Shown piece after piece: positions 19,262-31,649 of a stretch of DNA of 64,000 nucleotides (positions are counted from its first letter, which is position 1; every line of letters starts with the position of its first letter). A program made the translations under genes and the position numbers. The stretch is from Durusdinium trenchii (Eukaryota; Sar; Dinophyceae; Suessiales; Symbiodiniaceae), in contig CAXAMN010001292.1 of the NCBI GenBank assembly GCA_963970005.1, positions 315,838 to 379,837 of the forward strand, in the 5' to 3' direction. The notes below the pieces were generated by a model. That model saw nothing but the letters and a program-made list of their open reading frames with translations, was not told the DNA's origin and made no database searches.

Positions 19262-20268
19262 CGAAAATGCATTTGGATATGTGCAGATGTGAAGATTAGC
19301 AGATGCGCGCGTCTGGGTGTCGGCAGGTGTGAATAAATGACAGTTGTGATGACATGTAATGCTGTAATGCTCATGTCTTGCTTTTGTTTTTAAGGAGAGC
19401 CCTTCGCCCACGGGCTCTCGGGAGAGGGATTCTGACAATCGTGCGATTTACTACGCCTGAGTTTTTGTTTCTATCATTTCTATCTAGAGCTTTCTTTAAT
19501 GACAGTCTGCCGTTTACCGCTCAGGCTGTTGTTTCTGCATTTTGTAGCTTGCTGCGCGTGATTTTGTAGCAGCCTATGTCAAAGGCCCTGCGGATGCATA
19601 CATTTGGTTTTGGCAAGTGACTGATTGTCGAGCGGTCTTGCCTTTTGTAGCGAGCAAGCTGAAGAGGTTCATCAGATTGTCGCAGCCGAACTCTCTATTT
19701 AGAGGCCGAATCTCTTTCGTTGTCGCAATTGGCGCGCGCGCCCCACCTCTGACATTTACACGGGCATGTTTACGAAACCAAAACTGCTACCTGCGCTTTC
19801 AAGCTTGGACCTTCAGGCTGGCTACCGTCGGAAAAGATTGCTATTGCGCCGGGGTTGTCTGGGGATTGCGGCGTGTGCGGTTTTTTCACCAAACAGCCTG
19901 ACGCTTAGATCGCTGAAGCGCGCGGCCGTCGGCCGTGAACGGCTAATTCGCTGCTATTTACAATGATTTCGAGAGGCATGCATTTCGACTGCGCAGGCTC
20001 GCGAAATCTGGGTCGGCGGGTGCTTCCAACGACTGCGCTCTCGTTGTGGTGCCGCGCCCATTTTTGCACACGTTGGCGGGCGCAAGGGAAACCTCGTGTT
20101 TTGGTGCTCCAAAGTCGCCTTTTCGTGACAGGATCGGCGCTGTTCTACTTCGAAATGCAGTTTTCGTGGCAGGCACGGCACTTTGGACACGGTGGTGATC
20201 GTGACAGGCGCAGTGAATCGTGACTTTTGGACATGTGGCTCGTTTGCAGATTTCGTGCTCTGTGACCC

Positions 20269-20560
20269 TCGATGTGCAGATTCGTGGCACTTTGTGAACC
20301 TCGAAGCGCAGATTTCGTGGCAGCCACAGCGCCTTGTGAACCTCGAAGTGCCGATTTCGTGGCAGCCACAGCGCTTGGTGAACCTCGAAGTGCAGATTTC
20401 GTGGCAGGCGCAGCACTTTGTGAACTTCGAAGCGCAGATTTCGTGGCAGCCACAGCACCTTGTGAACCTCGAAGTGCAGATTTCGCGGCAGCCACAGCGC
20501 TTGGTGAACCTCGAAGTGCAGATTTCGCGGGAGGCACGGCACTTGGTGAACCACGAAGTG
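20269..20560. repeat. 42-bp satellite, about seven copies
   Basis: Period exactly 42 bp: gatttcgtggcagccacagc starts at 20311, 20353, 20395, 20437, 20479 and 20521, each followed by gccttgtgaacctcgaagtg. The same unit occurs as its reverse complement at about 50494-50790. Confidence 0.9.
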
Positions 20561-20632
20561 GAGATTTTGTGGCGCAGTATACTTTGTGAACCCCTTACAG
20601 ATTTCGTCGCTCTCTCACTCTCACTCTCACCC

Positions 20633-21585
20633 TGCATGAGTGTGAGAGAGTGAGAGTGTGAGAGAGTGAGAGAGTGAGTGAGTGAGTGAGTGAGAGTGAG
20701 TGCGAGTGAGAGTGAGAGTGAGTGTGAGTGTGAGTGCGAGCGCGAGCCTGAATCTGAGCGCGAGTGAGAGTGAGCGTGGATGAGGTGTGAGTGAGAGTGA
20801 GTGTGGATGAGAGTGAGTGTGAGTAAGAGTGAGTGTGGCTGAGAGTGAGTGAGAGTGAGTGTGAGTGCGAGTGTGAGTGTGACTGTGAGTGTGAATGTGA
20901 GTGTGAGTGAAGAGTGAGTGTGAGAGTGACTCACTCACTCACTCACTCACTCATTCACTTTCAATATCACACTCACTCTCCCACTCTCACGCTCACTCAC
21001 TTTCCCACTCTCGCATTCACTCTCACTCTCACCCACACTCACTCACCCACCTGCACTCTCACTCACACCCACTCTCACTCTCACTCACACTCTGACCCAC
21101 CCACTCTTACTCACACTCACTCTCACCCACAGTCACTCTCACTCTCACTCACACTCACTCTCACCCACACTAACCCTCACTCACACTCACTCTCACACTC
21201 TCACTCTCACTCACACTAGCATTCACACTCACACTCGCTCACTCTCCCACTCTCACTCTCACTCACACTCCCTCACACTCTCACTCTCCCGCACACACAC
21301 TCCCTCACACCTTTACTCTCACTCACACTCACTCTCACTCACATCACTCTCACTCGCGCTCACACACTCACTCACACTCACACTCACATTCACACTCACA
21401 CTCACTCTCACTCTCCCTCTCGCTCTCGCTCTCGCTCTCTCGCTCACACTCACTCTCACTCTCACACTCACACTCACGCTCAATCACTCTCCCACTCTCA
21501 TTCTCACTCACTCTCCCACTCTCACTCTCACTCTCCCTCTCACTGTCACTCTCACTCACACTCACTCACTCACCACCACCGTCGC
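20633..21585. repeat. GAGT microsatellite switching strand at 20930
   Basis: From 20633 to 20928 the plus strand is almost only GTGAGA/GTGAGT hexamers. From 20930 to 21585 it is almost only CTCACT/CTCTCA. The purine-rich strand thus switches at a single point, giving a large imperfect inverted structure able to fold into a hairpin. Confidence 0.9.
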
Positions 21586-21690
21586 CACGATCCCCACCTT
21601 CATCACCACCATCACCTCTCTGGACCCCAATGCGTTTAGATCTCTAGACTTTCTGCTTATACACACTGTTTGGGGTCTTTTGCCGGGATA

Positions 21691-24540
21691 ATTTTTTTTG
21701 CGTTTGTTGCGGCGCAGCTTCAGTTCAAGGTGCTTGGCTCACGTGTTTCTACGGTCTACATAAGCTGTTGCGTGGCTGCTTCGTGGGCGAAAACGCAAAA
21801 CGGTACAACGTTGGTGTTGTGAAACACAATGCGTTTTCTGCTGAAAGGGCTCAGCGCGCCAGGTGCTGCTTGAAACTGGTTGCAATATGACATCCTCATC
21901 GGAGAGGGATATTGTAAGGGAGATGAAGGACACCGCATCCCTGCAATGAATATTACAGCGCGACGTGGTGCATGTGCTGCTTGGAAGGAGGGGATGTGCT
22001 ATGTTTGCACTGGCGACTTGAAGAAAGAGTTGCAGTCTGCGCAGGACCCCGGGGTGAAACACGGGTTTAGCATGCGTTTTTGCAAAATTAGGTGATGCCA
22101 CGCCCGCACGGGGTGAGAAAGTGTGAACCATATTCTGGTACGCTTGTTGCGTCCGAGGCAGGTTCTGTCAAGGGCAAGGTGGAAGTATCACGGACGCGTC
22201 AATGCCAGTGATGTCGCTGAGCTAGTGGCCCGGAGTCTTTCAAGACTGATCGGCTGATCGGCTTGCCCGAACGCAAACGTCAAGCCAAGTGTTGCAGCCA
22301 ATTCAATTCCCGGGCAATCAGATCATTCTCAGTAGAGTTTTTTGTCCTTGAACACGCTTCCGAGAATAGGACCTTTACCTATCGTTGCGGGCTCTTGTTC
22401 TTTTGCCGCCTGTAGACGTGCAGAAGACGGGCAACTAACTACAATCAACCTCACGCGCAAGCTCTCTGCACTGGGTTTGCGCAGTATACGCAGTATGGTG
22501 CAGGGGAAGTGGCAGTTGCTGCCAATGAGGAGTTCAGATTCATTGCGGAGTTGGATAATTTTTGACGAAGAAGAGGTGCCAAAATGATCTGGGGTTAGTG
22601 TGCCCACTTGTGGAAAATCGGCCAGGTGGTTTGTCAGTTTCGCCAGAGAAGATCGGACCCAACTTGAAACAGGGTGCGCACACTAATCCTAGCTCTAGTA
22701 AATACTCCAACTCTGTCTCGCCCCGTGGCCATTCTCAAGTGATTGGCAGGATTGGCAGGTTAGTTGAAAGTTGCCTGTGCCACTTGCAGTGCTTACAACG
22801 ACTTAAAATGAGTTCTGTTAAAATGCAGTAGCGTTTGGAATGCCCATGCTGCAATTGACGCTTTAGCCCAAGGCCCTATTGACGCTGGAATCGCTGCGAC
22901 CCCCAGCCCAAAAGAAAAACGTATTGGTCAGCCGAAGCGTTGCGCAATTTTATCATTGTCATTGCATCTAGTTTGTGTTTGCAAGGTTATGTTCACAATA
23001 AGACACCTTAAAATGTTCCGGAGCAAGAAGGAGCGCCTCCCTAGCACGAATCAGTGTGAAAAACAACTCGTCAACATTCGTCAACTCTACTGATGGGGCA
23101 GAATCCGGCCCTCCTCTGGCTCTTTTTTGATGTGGCTTGTCTTCGTGAATGACACTTGCTAGCTTTTTAGCCGGATAGCCAACGCCTCGAGGCAATCCTG
23201 GGCACCTAAGTTGCTAAAAAAAGCCTGTTCTGAACACGCGAGGCCCTAAAAACACGCAACGTATTTTCATGTATGTTCAAACACGCGGCCGTAAAGAAAA
23301 AGCATGGACCTTTGAGGTTCAGATTTCCAGTCATGACTACTGTGGATGCTTTTTCTGCAGGTGTGCAAACGCATCCCTTAGTTAAATGCCTTTTTGTACA
23401 CCAAATGCCTTTTTGGCTCCCGGAAAAATGCATATGGAGAGCAATGCTCAAATGCATTTTTTGCTCCCCGCAAAAACGCATATAGGGGCAGAAGGAGCAG
23501 CATTTCGTAGCAGACCCAATTGCATGTAGCATGCTCACCAACAACCATCAACACGCATGGAAACGCACCCAAAAACTACGTCTGAAACGCAGACACCAGC
23601 GCAGTTTCAGCTGCTTGTTGCAATTAAACCTACACTTCGCAAAGCTGCAGTCGAAGGTTTACGGAAAACATAAGGGTGAAAGCGGCGTCGAGGTAACGAG
23701 GCAACCGCGGGTTGCGTGAAGAGCTCTTTCAAGAGGCCAAAGGTTGCAGCAATGCGCCAGTGGACACGGCTGTCGCCCGTTGAAAGCGTCCCATAGCCCC
23801 TGGTTGACCTCAATGTGGTTCAGGGCGGCCATTTCTACCGGGAATCTGAGGGCCGCATCAAAAAGCCCACGGGCTCAGGCGCAACCGCAGCCAGGAGCCT
23901 GCCCAGCTAAGTTGTAAAAAACACGCGTTTTCCATGGGTGTTGTGCGCTATTTGTGACGTAATGGCGCAATACCAATGTACCTCAATTCTCCGCAAACCT
24001 GTCAACAGTTGTACTTTTTTTCCAGCCTGCAGCGCTGCCGTGTCCCTACTGCAAACGTAAAGTATGTGACGCCTGACATAAAAGTATGTGACGCCTGACA
24101 TAGCTTTTAAAAAGTTCCGCACGCTCACCCTGAAAGCCGGGCTTTAATTGTTTCACTCCGTTTCACTGCAGGTTCTCTTTTCACCTGTCACTCTTTCATC
24201 TTTAACTCTTTTTCTCTTACTAGCGATGAGGGGCTCGACCCAGCCGCGCTGCAAGAGGAAAAAGTCACATGACTGTGGGTGCTGATGGCTCCCTTGTCGA
24301 ATGCATTAGTTGAAAGTGTCATTGGTCAAGCCGACATCACACAGTGTGCTGAGCAGGCAATGATGAAGCCCCGTTTGCAGGCAACTCGTATAGGCCCACC
24401 CTGTCATGACACCAACCCTCATCGACTGACAAGAAGCAACTAGCGTTTGGAAGTGCCCACAAAGTGCGGCCCAAAAAATGTCAAACTAGACGACGGGTGG
24501 CCCGAGAGCGAGACATGTGATTGTCCAGCACTGTCGAAAA
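21691..24540. other. Stretch without recognisable genes
   Basis: Only short open frames. The best is 21880-22095 on the plus strand (71 codons, starting MQYDILIGEGYC), but it resembles nothing I know. 24060-24100 has a 23-bp direct duplication of taaagtatgtgacgcctgac. I see no structural RNA or repeat array of note. Confidence 0.6.
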
Positions 24541-24700
24541 GGTATATAGAAAGAGACAAAAGAAAGGGTGGACGTGAAGGAGTGACAGTGTGGATGTGCA
24601 GGTGCGATACAGATGTGTAGATGTATGGAGGTGGAGAGGGAGATCTGTGGATGCGAGCGTGCGAAGATGTAAATGGACAGAGGCGAGAGAAAAGGTTCTT
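24541..24700. repeat. GATGTG-rich purine repeat
   Basis: Purine-rich sequence with recurring gatgtg/gtgnagatg. It aligns by eye with 36705-36780 (both have gtgaaggagtgac and gtggatg-gcaggtg) and is related to 49228-49500 and 10835-10935, so it is a dispersed family. Confidence 0.6.
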
Positions 24701-24734
24701 AATAAGAAGCCAGTCTCACTTCAAACGGCTCAAA

Positions 24735-25935
24735 ACAAGTCAGTCCCATTTCAAGAAAAAACGGAGTAAAACGTAAGCAGGTCGAAGCGCGCACAAAATG
24801 GACTTGTGTGCGCTTCATCCTGGTCCCAAAAACAAGCGGCGAGCCCTGCCAGCAGAGGCTCAAAGCAAGTCAGTCTCACTTCAAGTATCAGACAAACAGA
24901 AAGTACACCGTAAGTGCGCTTCAAGTCATCAGCTCCACTCTCGCGGGCAGGCCCTTCAAAGAATGGAGCAGCAGCGGTAATGACCTGCAATGATGTGTGG
25001 TCGCGAAGCTGGAGCCAAGCGTTGCATTGTTGCATCGAGTTTCACATCCAGTGACAGTACAGCGCAAGCCGGATGAAGCGCCCATACAGTACATTTATGT
25101 GCGCTTCATCCTGGGCCCAAAACATGATTTCCAAAATAATGATTTAGTAACGAATCTGGGTGCCTCTCTGTCAGATTCGCTGCAGTCTCCTCCTCGGCCT
25201 CAAGTACGGTGCCATCTTACTGTCAAGGTGAACAATATGAAAGGCAAAACCTTGGGAGCAACATACTCTGTAGGCATATCTGTTGCAGTCATCACTAACT
25301 CTCGCTGTTCCCCGTACTCCAGCTGTTCCACAGCTCGGTTCCCCTGCAGCTTCTTCAAGCTGATAGTCAGTTTATGACCACCTGGCACCAGGTTCGTAAG
25401 AAGTCAGTCTCACCCCAAGTATCAAAAAACAACGTAAAACGTAAGCAGGACGAAGCGCACACAAATTCTGGCCCCAAAACACATTACTTTTCATTGCAGA
25501 GAGACTAGTGGTTTTGCCTGATTCGCAGCAATGTCCTCCTCGGCCTCAAGTACGGTGCCAACTTCCTGTCAAGGTAAACACAATATGAACAGCAAAACCT
25601 CGGGAGCAACATACTCTGAAGGCACATCTGTTACAGTCATCACTACCTCTCGCTGTTCCCGGTACTCCAGCTGTTCCACAGCTCGGCTCCCCAGCAGCTT
25701 CTTCAAGCTGATAGTCAATTTATGACCACCTGGCACCAGGTTCGTAAGAAGTCAGCGTCACTTCAAGTATCCAACAAAAGAGCTTAAAACGTAAGCCGGA
25801 CGAAGCGCACACAAAACGCATTTGTGTGCGCTTCATTCTCGCCACAACAAAAAGTACTTTTCATTGCAAAGACAAGTTTGGACTATATCCCGCGAGAAAT
25901 TTATGCGCGCTTCATCCTGGTCCTAACGACAATGA
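24735..25935. repeat. Degenerate 345-bp tandem repeat
   Basis: Four or so diverged units sharing aagtcagtctcacttcaag, taaaacgtaagcagg, cgaagcgcacacaaa and tgtgcgcttcatcctgg. The best pair, about 25189-25400 and 25535-25745, is offset by 346 bp and retains cctcctcggcctcaagtac and acagctcggntccc at close to 90 percent identity. No coding frame is conserved. Confidence 0.8.
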
Positions 25936-26256
25936 TTTCCATCGCAAAGAAGAAATTAGTTTTCACCATCTCCCGTGAGAAGCGGCTCCACACATCCAGC
26001 CGCATCTGTCTCCGCCTCAGCCCGCTCCAGATCGGTCAAACCAAGAAGCTCGGTACCTACATACCGTGAATGAAGCATATGACGTCAGATTTGTCAGTAA
26101 AATGTCATGAAGGTATGAAAGCAAAGTTCAGTACCAACCTACTGTCAAGGCATCCATACGTATATTTCCACAGAGACCGAAAACTCCAAATTTACCTTTT
26201 TGGTCAACGAGCACGCGCCGCCAATTTCATGTCTTCGTTTAACGAGGACTCAAGGG

Positions 26257-26600
26257 CATGCTAGTGGAGCATCGCTCTGGGTTCGTTATATACGACGTTC
26301 GCTCCTCGCTCGGACAATCCCTGCCGCCAGAAGCATTTGCAACACACTCAGCTAGGCCGAGTTTGCTACAAAACAACAGTCATGCTCCACAACAACACGC
26401 CTCGCGCCGTGCTTCAGCGCCTCGCTATGCATCAGATCCATCCGAGGACGTGACCGCTGCGCAAACGGATCTGGACAATTTTCACAAAGACATGCTAGTG
26501 GATCCTTGCTTTGGGTTCGTCATGTGTGCCGCTCCCTCCTCGCTCGGACAATCCCTTCCGCAAGAAGTATTTGCGACACACTCAACTATGTCGGGCTTCC
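26257..26600. repeat. Direct duplication of about 108 bp, 236 bp apart
   Basis: 26257-26365 and 26493-26600 share catgctagtgga, gggttcgt, ctcctcgctcggacaatccc, agaagnatttgc and acacactca. The pair lies just beyond the 3' end of the Helitron coding region and may belong to its 3' terminal region, although no CTRR end with hairpin could be assigned. Confidence 0.6.
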
Positions 26601-26797
26601 GTCCGCTTGCAAACAGTTCTTACAGCGCTATAAAACGGCTGCCGTCTCACAGCTCGGTCATCAGCGAAGAACTCTAAGAGGTAACTACAGCAGCAACCTC
26701 ATCAGCTGATAAGCGCTTGCGAACCCAAGGGATTCCCTGCCGGGAAAGCCGGTGCGCGTACTCAATGGCTGTCCGTTCATCCACCCGGGCCTGCTCT

Positions 26798-27775
26798 TCA
26801 AACTCCCGCATTTCTCTTCACCAGCACCGGAATGTGTTCGCGCAGGAAGGTCTCAAAAACACCTCGAGGTGGCAGATCAACTATCCACAGATCATCGAGC
26901 TTTGTTGGCCTGGACAACATCACATAAATAGCCAAGGCATAGTCGGCATTGCTCATCCACGAGGGCTTCGACAAGAAGGCAAGTAATCCTTGTCTCGCAG
27001 TGATGCCCTGTAACCCGTAGCGTGTGAGAACACAACGAGGTGCCAGCGGTAACTGCTTGCGCACCACCTGCACGGCTTGCTTCCCGCCAACAGACAGATC
27101 CCAGCCCGGATCCGATGTCACGGCGCGCAGCCACACGTGACCCGGTGGAGCACTGCCATCTGGCAGTTGAATGCTACGATACTCCGGATCGTCCACCTCA
27201 ACCAAAACAGCCAACGGTTGATATCGCAACACCGCGCACCCACTGCCTGGCAGAATTGCAGGTTCTTTGGGATGCAATTTGATGGACCGAACAACAACGG
27301 GCAACTCTCGACTGAGCATCGGCATGTCCAAAATGCAACTGATGCGCGCTGCCATCCCCTCATACAGCGGGCAAATGCCCATCAGGTATTGGGTCTTGTT
27401 CATGTTAGCGACTTGCAGCGCAGTCAAACTCTGCTCCTCCGTCAACTCAGTCGGTCCTTTCGTGCGATCGATGGCTTGCGCCAAAAACAACGTGGTGGAT
27501 CGTATTGAGCTTCCCAGGCAACCCGGAGATGCTGCAATCGAGCCACTTGTTCCCACGCCAAACCACCCCAGTGAGCGTTCAACAACCGCGTCCGCAGCAT
27601 CTCGTTCTCCAGCAGTTGCTCTCCGCCGATCGAACGAGCCTCTAAGGCCTCCCACAATCCATCCTCCAAAGGCCTGCCTTCCCGCATTCTTGACCAGCTG
27701 TTGTCCAGATGCGCACGGAAAACCGACCCGATCCAGTGAAGTGCACGACTCTCTGCAGCGAGGCCTTGAGCGCAA
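26798..27775 (-). pseudogene. Helitron: C-terminal part of Pif1-like helicase
   Basis: Minus-strand continuation of the Helitron helicase. The C-terminal blocks read TALQVANMNKTQYLMGICPL, PLYEGMAARISCILDMP, VLTRYGLQGITARQGLLAF and YALAIYVMLSRPTKLDDLW, the last corresponding to helicase motif VI of Pif1-family enzymes. The first 95 residues here are in the wrong frame; the correct one for that part is 27687-27442 (LENEMLRTRLLNAHWGGLAW), so there is a frameshift near 27490. Normal role: unwinding the donor strand during rolling-circle transposition. Confidence 0.75.
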
Positions 27776-27781
27776 GTTGTC

Positions 27782-28444
27782 CTAATTCGGAAGCATTGCT
27801 GGCGCGCTCTGCCGCCGCCTCTTCAACGCCCGCCTCCGCTTCGTGGTCGCTCTCGGGCGCCGCCGCTTTTGCCACGCACACAAGGACAGACAGGCAGTTG
27901 GTCGCAATTGCAGAAAGTCGGCCAGCTCGACTCCAATAGGAACCTTACCAAACCATTGCTCCAAATACCGAACGATCTCCAGCCGCCAATGTTCCTGTCG
28001 AGTCATGGCAAAACGAAACGCGCCAGCATGGTAGACATCGGGCGGCGCCATGGACAACTCGTCCAGCAACATAGCCATGGCCCCCTCTATCTTTTCTTGA
28101 TTGGGTCGCCTTTGCTCTTTCAATACCCTGGTGTAGGCATGCGTCTTCCCGGAGCCACCAGCCCCAAGCCAAAGACAATTGCAACTTTCGTTGCACGCCC
28201 CATCAGCTCTGCAGCTTTCCAGCTGGGCGCGGTTCACCCACATCTGCTCCATAACCCAAGCAATGGGAGCGATCGCAAAAATCTGTTGACGATTCAAGCT
28301 GTGCTCAACCAGCACGGCAGCCGCATACTCCGATGGACCCATGTTCTTTTCGTTGAGCTTCATCAAAAACGCATCTTCCGTCTCCTGCATGCTGAAACCC
28401 ATGGTCCACTGCCATCTCATCGTCCTCTTCGATACCTGATGCAT
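27782..28444 (-). pseudogene. Helitron: N-terminal part of Pif1-like helicase
   Basis: Contains Walker A GAGGSGKT (residues 94-101, minus strand 28165-28142) after CNCLWL, a Walker B region MLLDELSMAPPDVY with Asp128-Glu129, and GVELADFLQLRP, the Pif1 motif III equivalent of GDFxQLPPV. Between Walker A and B only about 24 residues remain, where Pif1 proteins normally have about 60, so an internal deletion is likely. The tail after QLRPTACLSLC is Arg-rich and probably out of frame. Confidence 0.8.
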
Positions 28445-30131
28445 GGAAATGAAGTAGAACCAAATTCAGAATTCAACACTTCAGTCACACCCATGGAAAC
28501 GCGTCATGGAAAAATAGATTTCATATCAAACCATGTAGTTTGTCGTGAGTCAGAGACAGAGCAACCGACAAGCCTCCCGCCTCCGACACAGAATTCCAAA
28601 TACTGCGCATCAAGGATTGCTGAGCTTCAGCAGATGTCCAGTTGCGTTTACACTGTTCTTGATGCCCAAATCAGTTCTCGCGTCTGGAACACCTCCCAAA
28701 CCATTCACAAAGTCACGTAAGCGCTTCAAAGTATCTTGCAACACCGAAGTTTTGCGCCGACCCAGAACCATCGTCCATTCTTCTTCTCGAAACATTGCCT
28801 CGCGCAAAGAGTTCCCATCGGCCGGCCACTGTGCACGTTCCAAGTTCATGCAGACGCAAATCGTCTTCCACGTCATCTCCTTCTATGTCCGGGGGCGCCG
28901 CGTCATCTTCCAGATCCTCCACCTTGTCCAAGGAAGTCATGAGCGCAAAACGCTCCGCTCTGCGACGACTGCTGCTCAAACGACGAGCAGCATGGCGCTG
29001 CTCAAAGCCTGCCAACCAAGCTGTCTGGAGATGGGCGAAAAACTCCTGCGGTGTCAGTTGCGTGTAGTGACACGGCGCCGACAACTCTGCGTACCAGCCC
29101 ACGCGCTCGCAGATGCGCAGCGCATCATGAAAGCGACAACCCACTCCTGCCGCTCTAAACAACATCTGCTCCAGGTACCGAAAAGCGACATTGGCGTCCT
29201 TGGGGCCCAACAAATATGGACGCATCCCTGCAACATCTCTGATCACTGGCGCCGACAAGCCAGCCAAGACTCTTTCCTCCGCCGAGCATCTCCACATCGA
29301 CATGTGAGCCTTCCACCGCGTCCAGTGCGTTGAGAAGCGCGCGCGGAGCACGCCTTCCTGGTCATCCTCCACCATCGTGTGGCAAGCAAAGCGTCGATGT
29401 GACAGACTACAATCCCCAGAACAGGCCGGAAAAGGATAAGACAGTCCCAACATGTGAGCAGCATATTTCTGCGTTTCCACATCAGCTGGTAGATGCAAGT
29501 TCGCCGGCGCCACTACGTTGTCATCTGCTGCTCTCACATCCTGCGCAGTTGATTGCAGAAAGCCAACATTCACTTATTCACACAATAGCCACCGTCGTCT
29601 TTGCTACTATACTTACATGGATCCGAAATGGTATCTATAAGATATACAAGCGCAACTACTATCTGAATGTCTCGGATGTCCATTACGTAGTTTTCTGGGC
29701 ACAATTCCCAGACAGGCCTGAACAGAAGAATGGAAGTGAGGATACTGCTCATCGAAATCAAAGAATTTCACTCCGTCCACTTTGCCAGCTATGTTCCTCG
29801 AAACCCTCCGCACAAAACGAGAATACATCACCAGGGACATGCATCATTGCAGTAAGACAGAAGAGCCCCTGCGCAGGCAATCGTCTTTCTGGTTAAAGTT
29901 CACATGATCTCATCCGCAGCCACTGGCCCCTGTCCTTCAGGATCTTCAACCACGTCCAAGGGAGCACTCTTCAGATTCTGCTGCAAGACATTCTCCATGT
30001 CCTCCTGCCTGCGTCGCATCATCGCGAAAGGCACGTACCGGAAAAACATATTGTGACCGCGATGCGTCACAATGTGCTCCTGCTCGAATAGCAACTGGTA
30101 CGCCATCTCCCCATTGGATTTGGCCACACAC
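28445..30131 (-). pseudogene. Helitron: region between Rep and helicase
   Basis: Two readable segments. At 30127-29900 the text EMAYQLLFEQEHIVTHRGH corresponds to the E-x-A-x-x-LL block that follows the Rep tyrosines in Helitrons. At 29573-28713 a 286-residue frame carries KYAAHMLGLSYPFPACSGD, AHMSMWRCSAEERVLAGL and DANVAFRYLEQMLFRAAG. The second is long and well conserved in look but not a named domain. 29574-29899 has no clear coding on either strand and may be an intron or insertion. Confidence 0.6.
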
Positions 30132-30329
30132 GACGATTCATTAGGCCAGTCGTCGCAAAATCATCAGCGCGCAACTCTGTTGTCCGCTCATGACGCTGAC
30201 TCTGTTTCCCCCTGCCACTTCTGGCTCAGTCCCCGCCGCAGCGTTCTCCTCCTTCTTCTTTTCTTCCTCTTCCAATCGTTGAACTCCTGCAACGTTCCCA
30301 AAAGCATCCAAACTAAATGAACATCCATC

Positions 30330-30956
30330 CTACAACTCACGGCACGCCGCGCTACTGAAACTATCCGATACATCCATGATATAATATTTCCAAATATCCA
30401 CAAAAAACAACTCCCTCCACCACAAAAGCACTCCTGCATACAGTTCAGGCAGCATGCTCCGCGAAATTTGAAACTTCTTCGGAGCATACTCACCTGCGTA
30501 AAAGCCAACATCTTGCGCATCCCTTGAAAGATCCAGAATGCGTTGCAGCGCCTTCCTCATTGCCCGCATCTTTGTCGGCTCAGTGTCCACAGCACGAGCG
30601 GTGCATCGTTTCTTCGGCAACGACTCCCCGCCATCCAACCCAGTAGCAATGGCTGACTCCACGTGTGGCAGGTCGGAGCTCGATGCAGCGACTGCTGTGA
30701 TCGGGATCCAAATCTCTGTCGCAGCCTGCGCTGCGCGAGCGGAGGAACCAGGAGCCGGGTCCTTAAGTTCCATCTCCCGCAATCCACTCCCGGACAGTCC
30801 CGACGGAGAAGATGCAGAAACAGGAACTTCAAGTCCCAGCTCCTCGTCCACCGTGCCATCGCAGAATTTCGACAGGTCAGCCTCTGCGAAGGTGCGGCCA
30901 ATGTACTTCACATCCACATTGCATCGCATCACCGTTTGTGCGACCGGGTTGGACAT
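30330..30956 (-). pseudogene. Helitron: Rep tyrosine region
   Basis: Starts with NPVAQTVMRCNVDVKYIGR, a block conserved in Helitron Rep proteins, runs through a Ser/Ala-rich linker, and contains VGFYAGEYAPKKF with Tyr153 and Tyr157 (minus strand 30500-30486). Paired tyrosines in a YxxxYxxK setting are the DNA-nicking residues of the HUH endonuclease. The segment is open in one frame from 30956 to 30330. The end (WKYYIMDVSDSF) probably runs out of frame. Confidence 0.75.
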
Positions 30957-31645
30957 TCCCTCAAATGGATGATCCCGTTGGGCCCGGAAAACATGAGGAT
31001 TCGTTCTTGAACTCTTCCACCTCCATCAGTTCCTCCGTATCATATTGGAAAAGCCAGCTTTCGACACTCGAGGCCAACCTTTCCGGCAGAGCACTTTTCG
31101 GCTTGTCGTCCTGGTCACGGATCATTTCAATATGAAAGCAACCAAAACGACATCCACGTTTGCCCTTCACGGCTTTCTTGCGTCGGTCAGGTTGGCCACT
31201 CTGGACATACATATTTATGGGAAGTACCGCTACACCTCCCACGATAACTACAACGACGACTGTGGAAATCATAAGCGCCACAAAAGCATAACGTCATCAA
31301 CGACAGGAATGATCAGAAAGCAAAGGTAACAAAACCAACTGGATTCAGCGCAAGAAGCTTTTTTAAAGCGCGATGTCGTGCATTTGTGGAAATGATTCTG
31401 GATCACCAAGCGCCTGTAATCCTCATTAAAATTCTTCCTCCACCACACAGCATCTCCCGCAGCACGCTCACTGCGTTGCAGATACTTCGGTCGCAAGGAC
31501 GCATAACAGCCCGTCAACGTCAAGAGCTTGGCGGCCACGGATGCACCCCCTTTCAACGCTTCCACTTCATGTCCATCTGGTTCTGTGGGCGCCAACGCGG
31601 CGGTCTCATATTGATGGCCGCACTCCGATCGCTGGCGTTCATTTA
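30957..31645 (-). pseudogene. Helitron: Rep Cys/His region
   Basis: Directly after the TIR insertion, coding resumes as RSECGHQYETAALAP, then DAVWWRKNFNEDYRRLVIQ, NHFHKCTTSRFKK, and after an interruption of about 80 bases KGKRGCRFGCFHIEM. The His-Cys cluster followed by CRFGF is a standard feature of Helitron Rep between the HUH motif and the tyrosines. The interruption (about 31260-31340) encodes a hydrophobic string and may be an unspliced intron or small insertion. Confidence 0.7.
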
Positions 31646-31649
31646 GGGG

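Larger units (their letters stand above)
19893..21690. repeat. 1.8-kb dispersed repeat, copy 1
   Basis: Begins near cgcttagatcgctgaagcgc, passes cggctaattcgctgctattt and aaacctcgtgttttggtg, then a 42-bp satellite, then a TCAC-type microsatellite, and ends near cgatccccaccttcat and cacactgtttggggtct. The whole order recurs inverted at 49530-51175. No coding is recognisable. The long open frames here follow from the 42-bp period, a multiple of three. Confidence 0.8.

Noticed and set aside
19954-20934. 326-codon minus-strand frame with CTSRFTKCCGCHEI-type and HTHSHSH repeats
   Set aside because: Translation of the 42-bp satellite and GTGA microsatellite; the same repeats are open on the other strand.
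27267-28720. Plus-strand frames of 172-283 codons opposite the Helitron helicase
   Set aside because: Antisense shadows; the minus strand carries Walker A, Walker B and motif VI.
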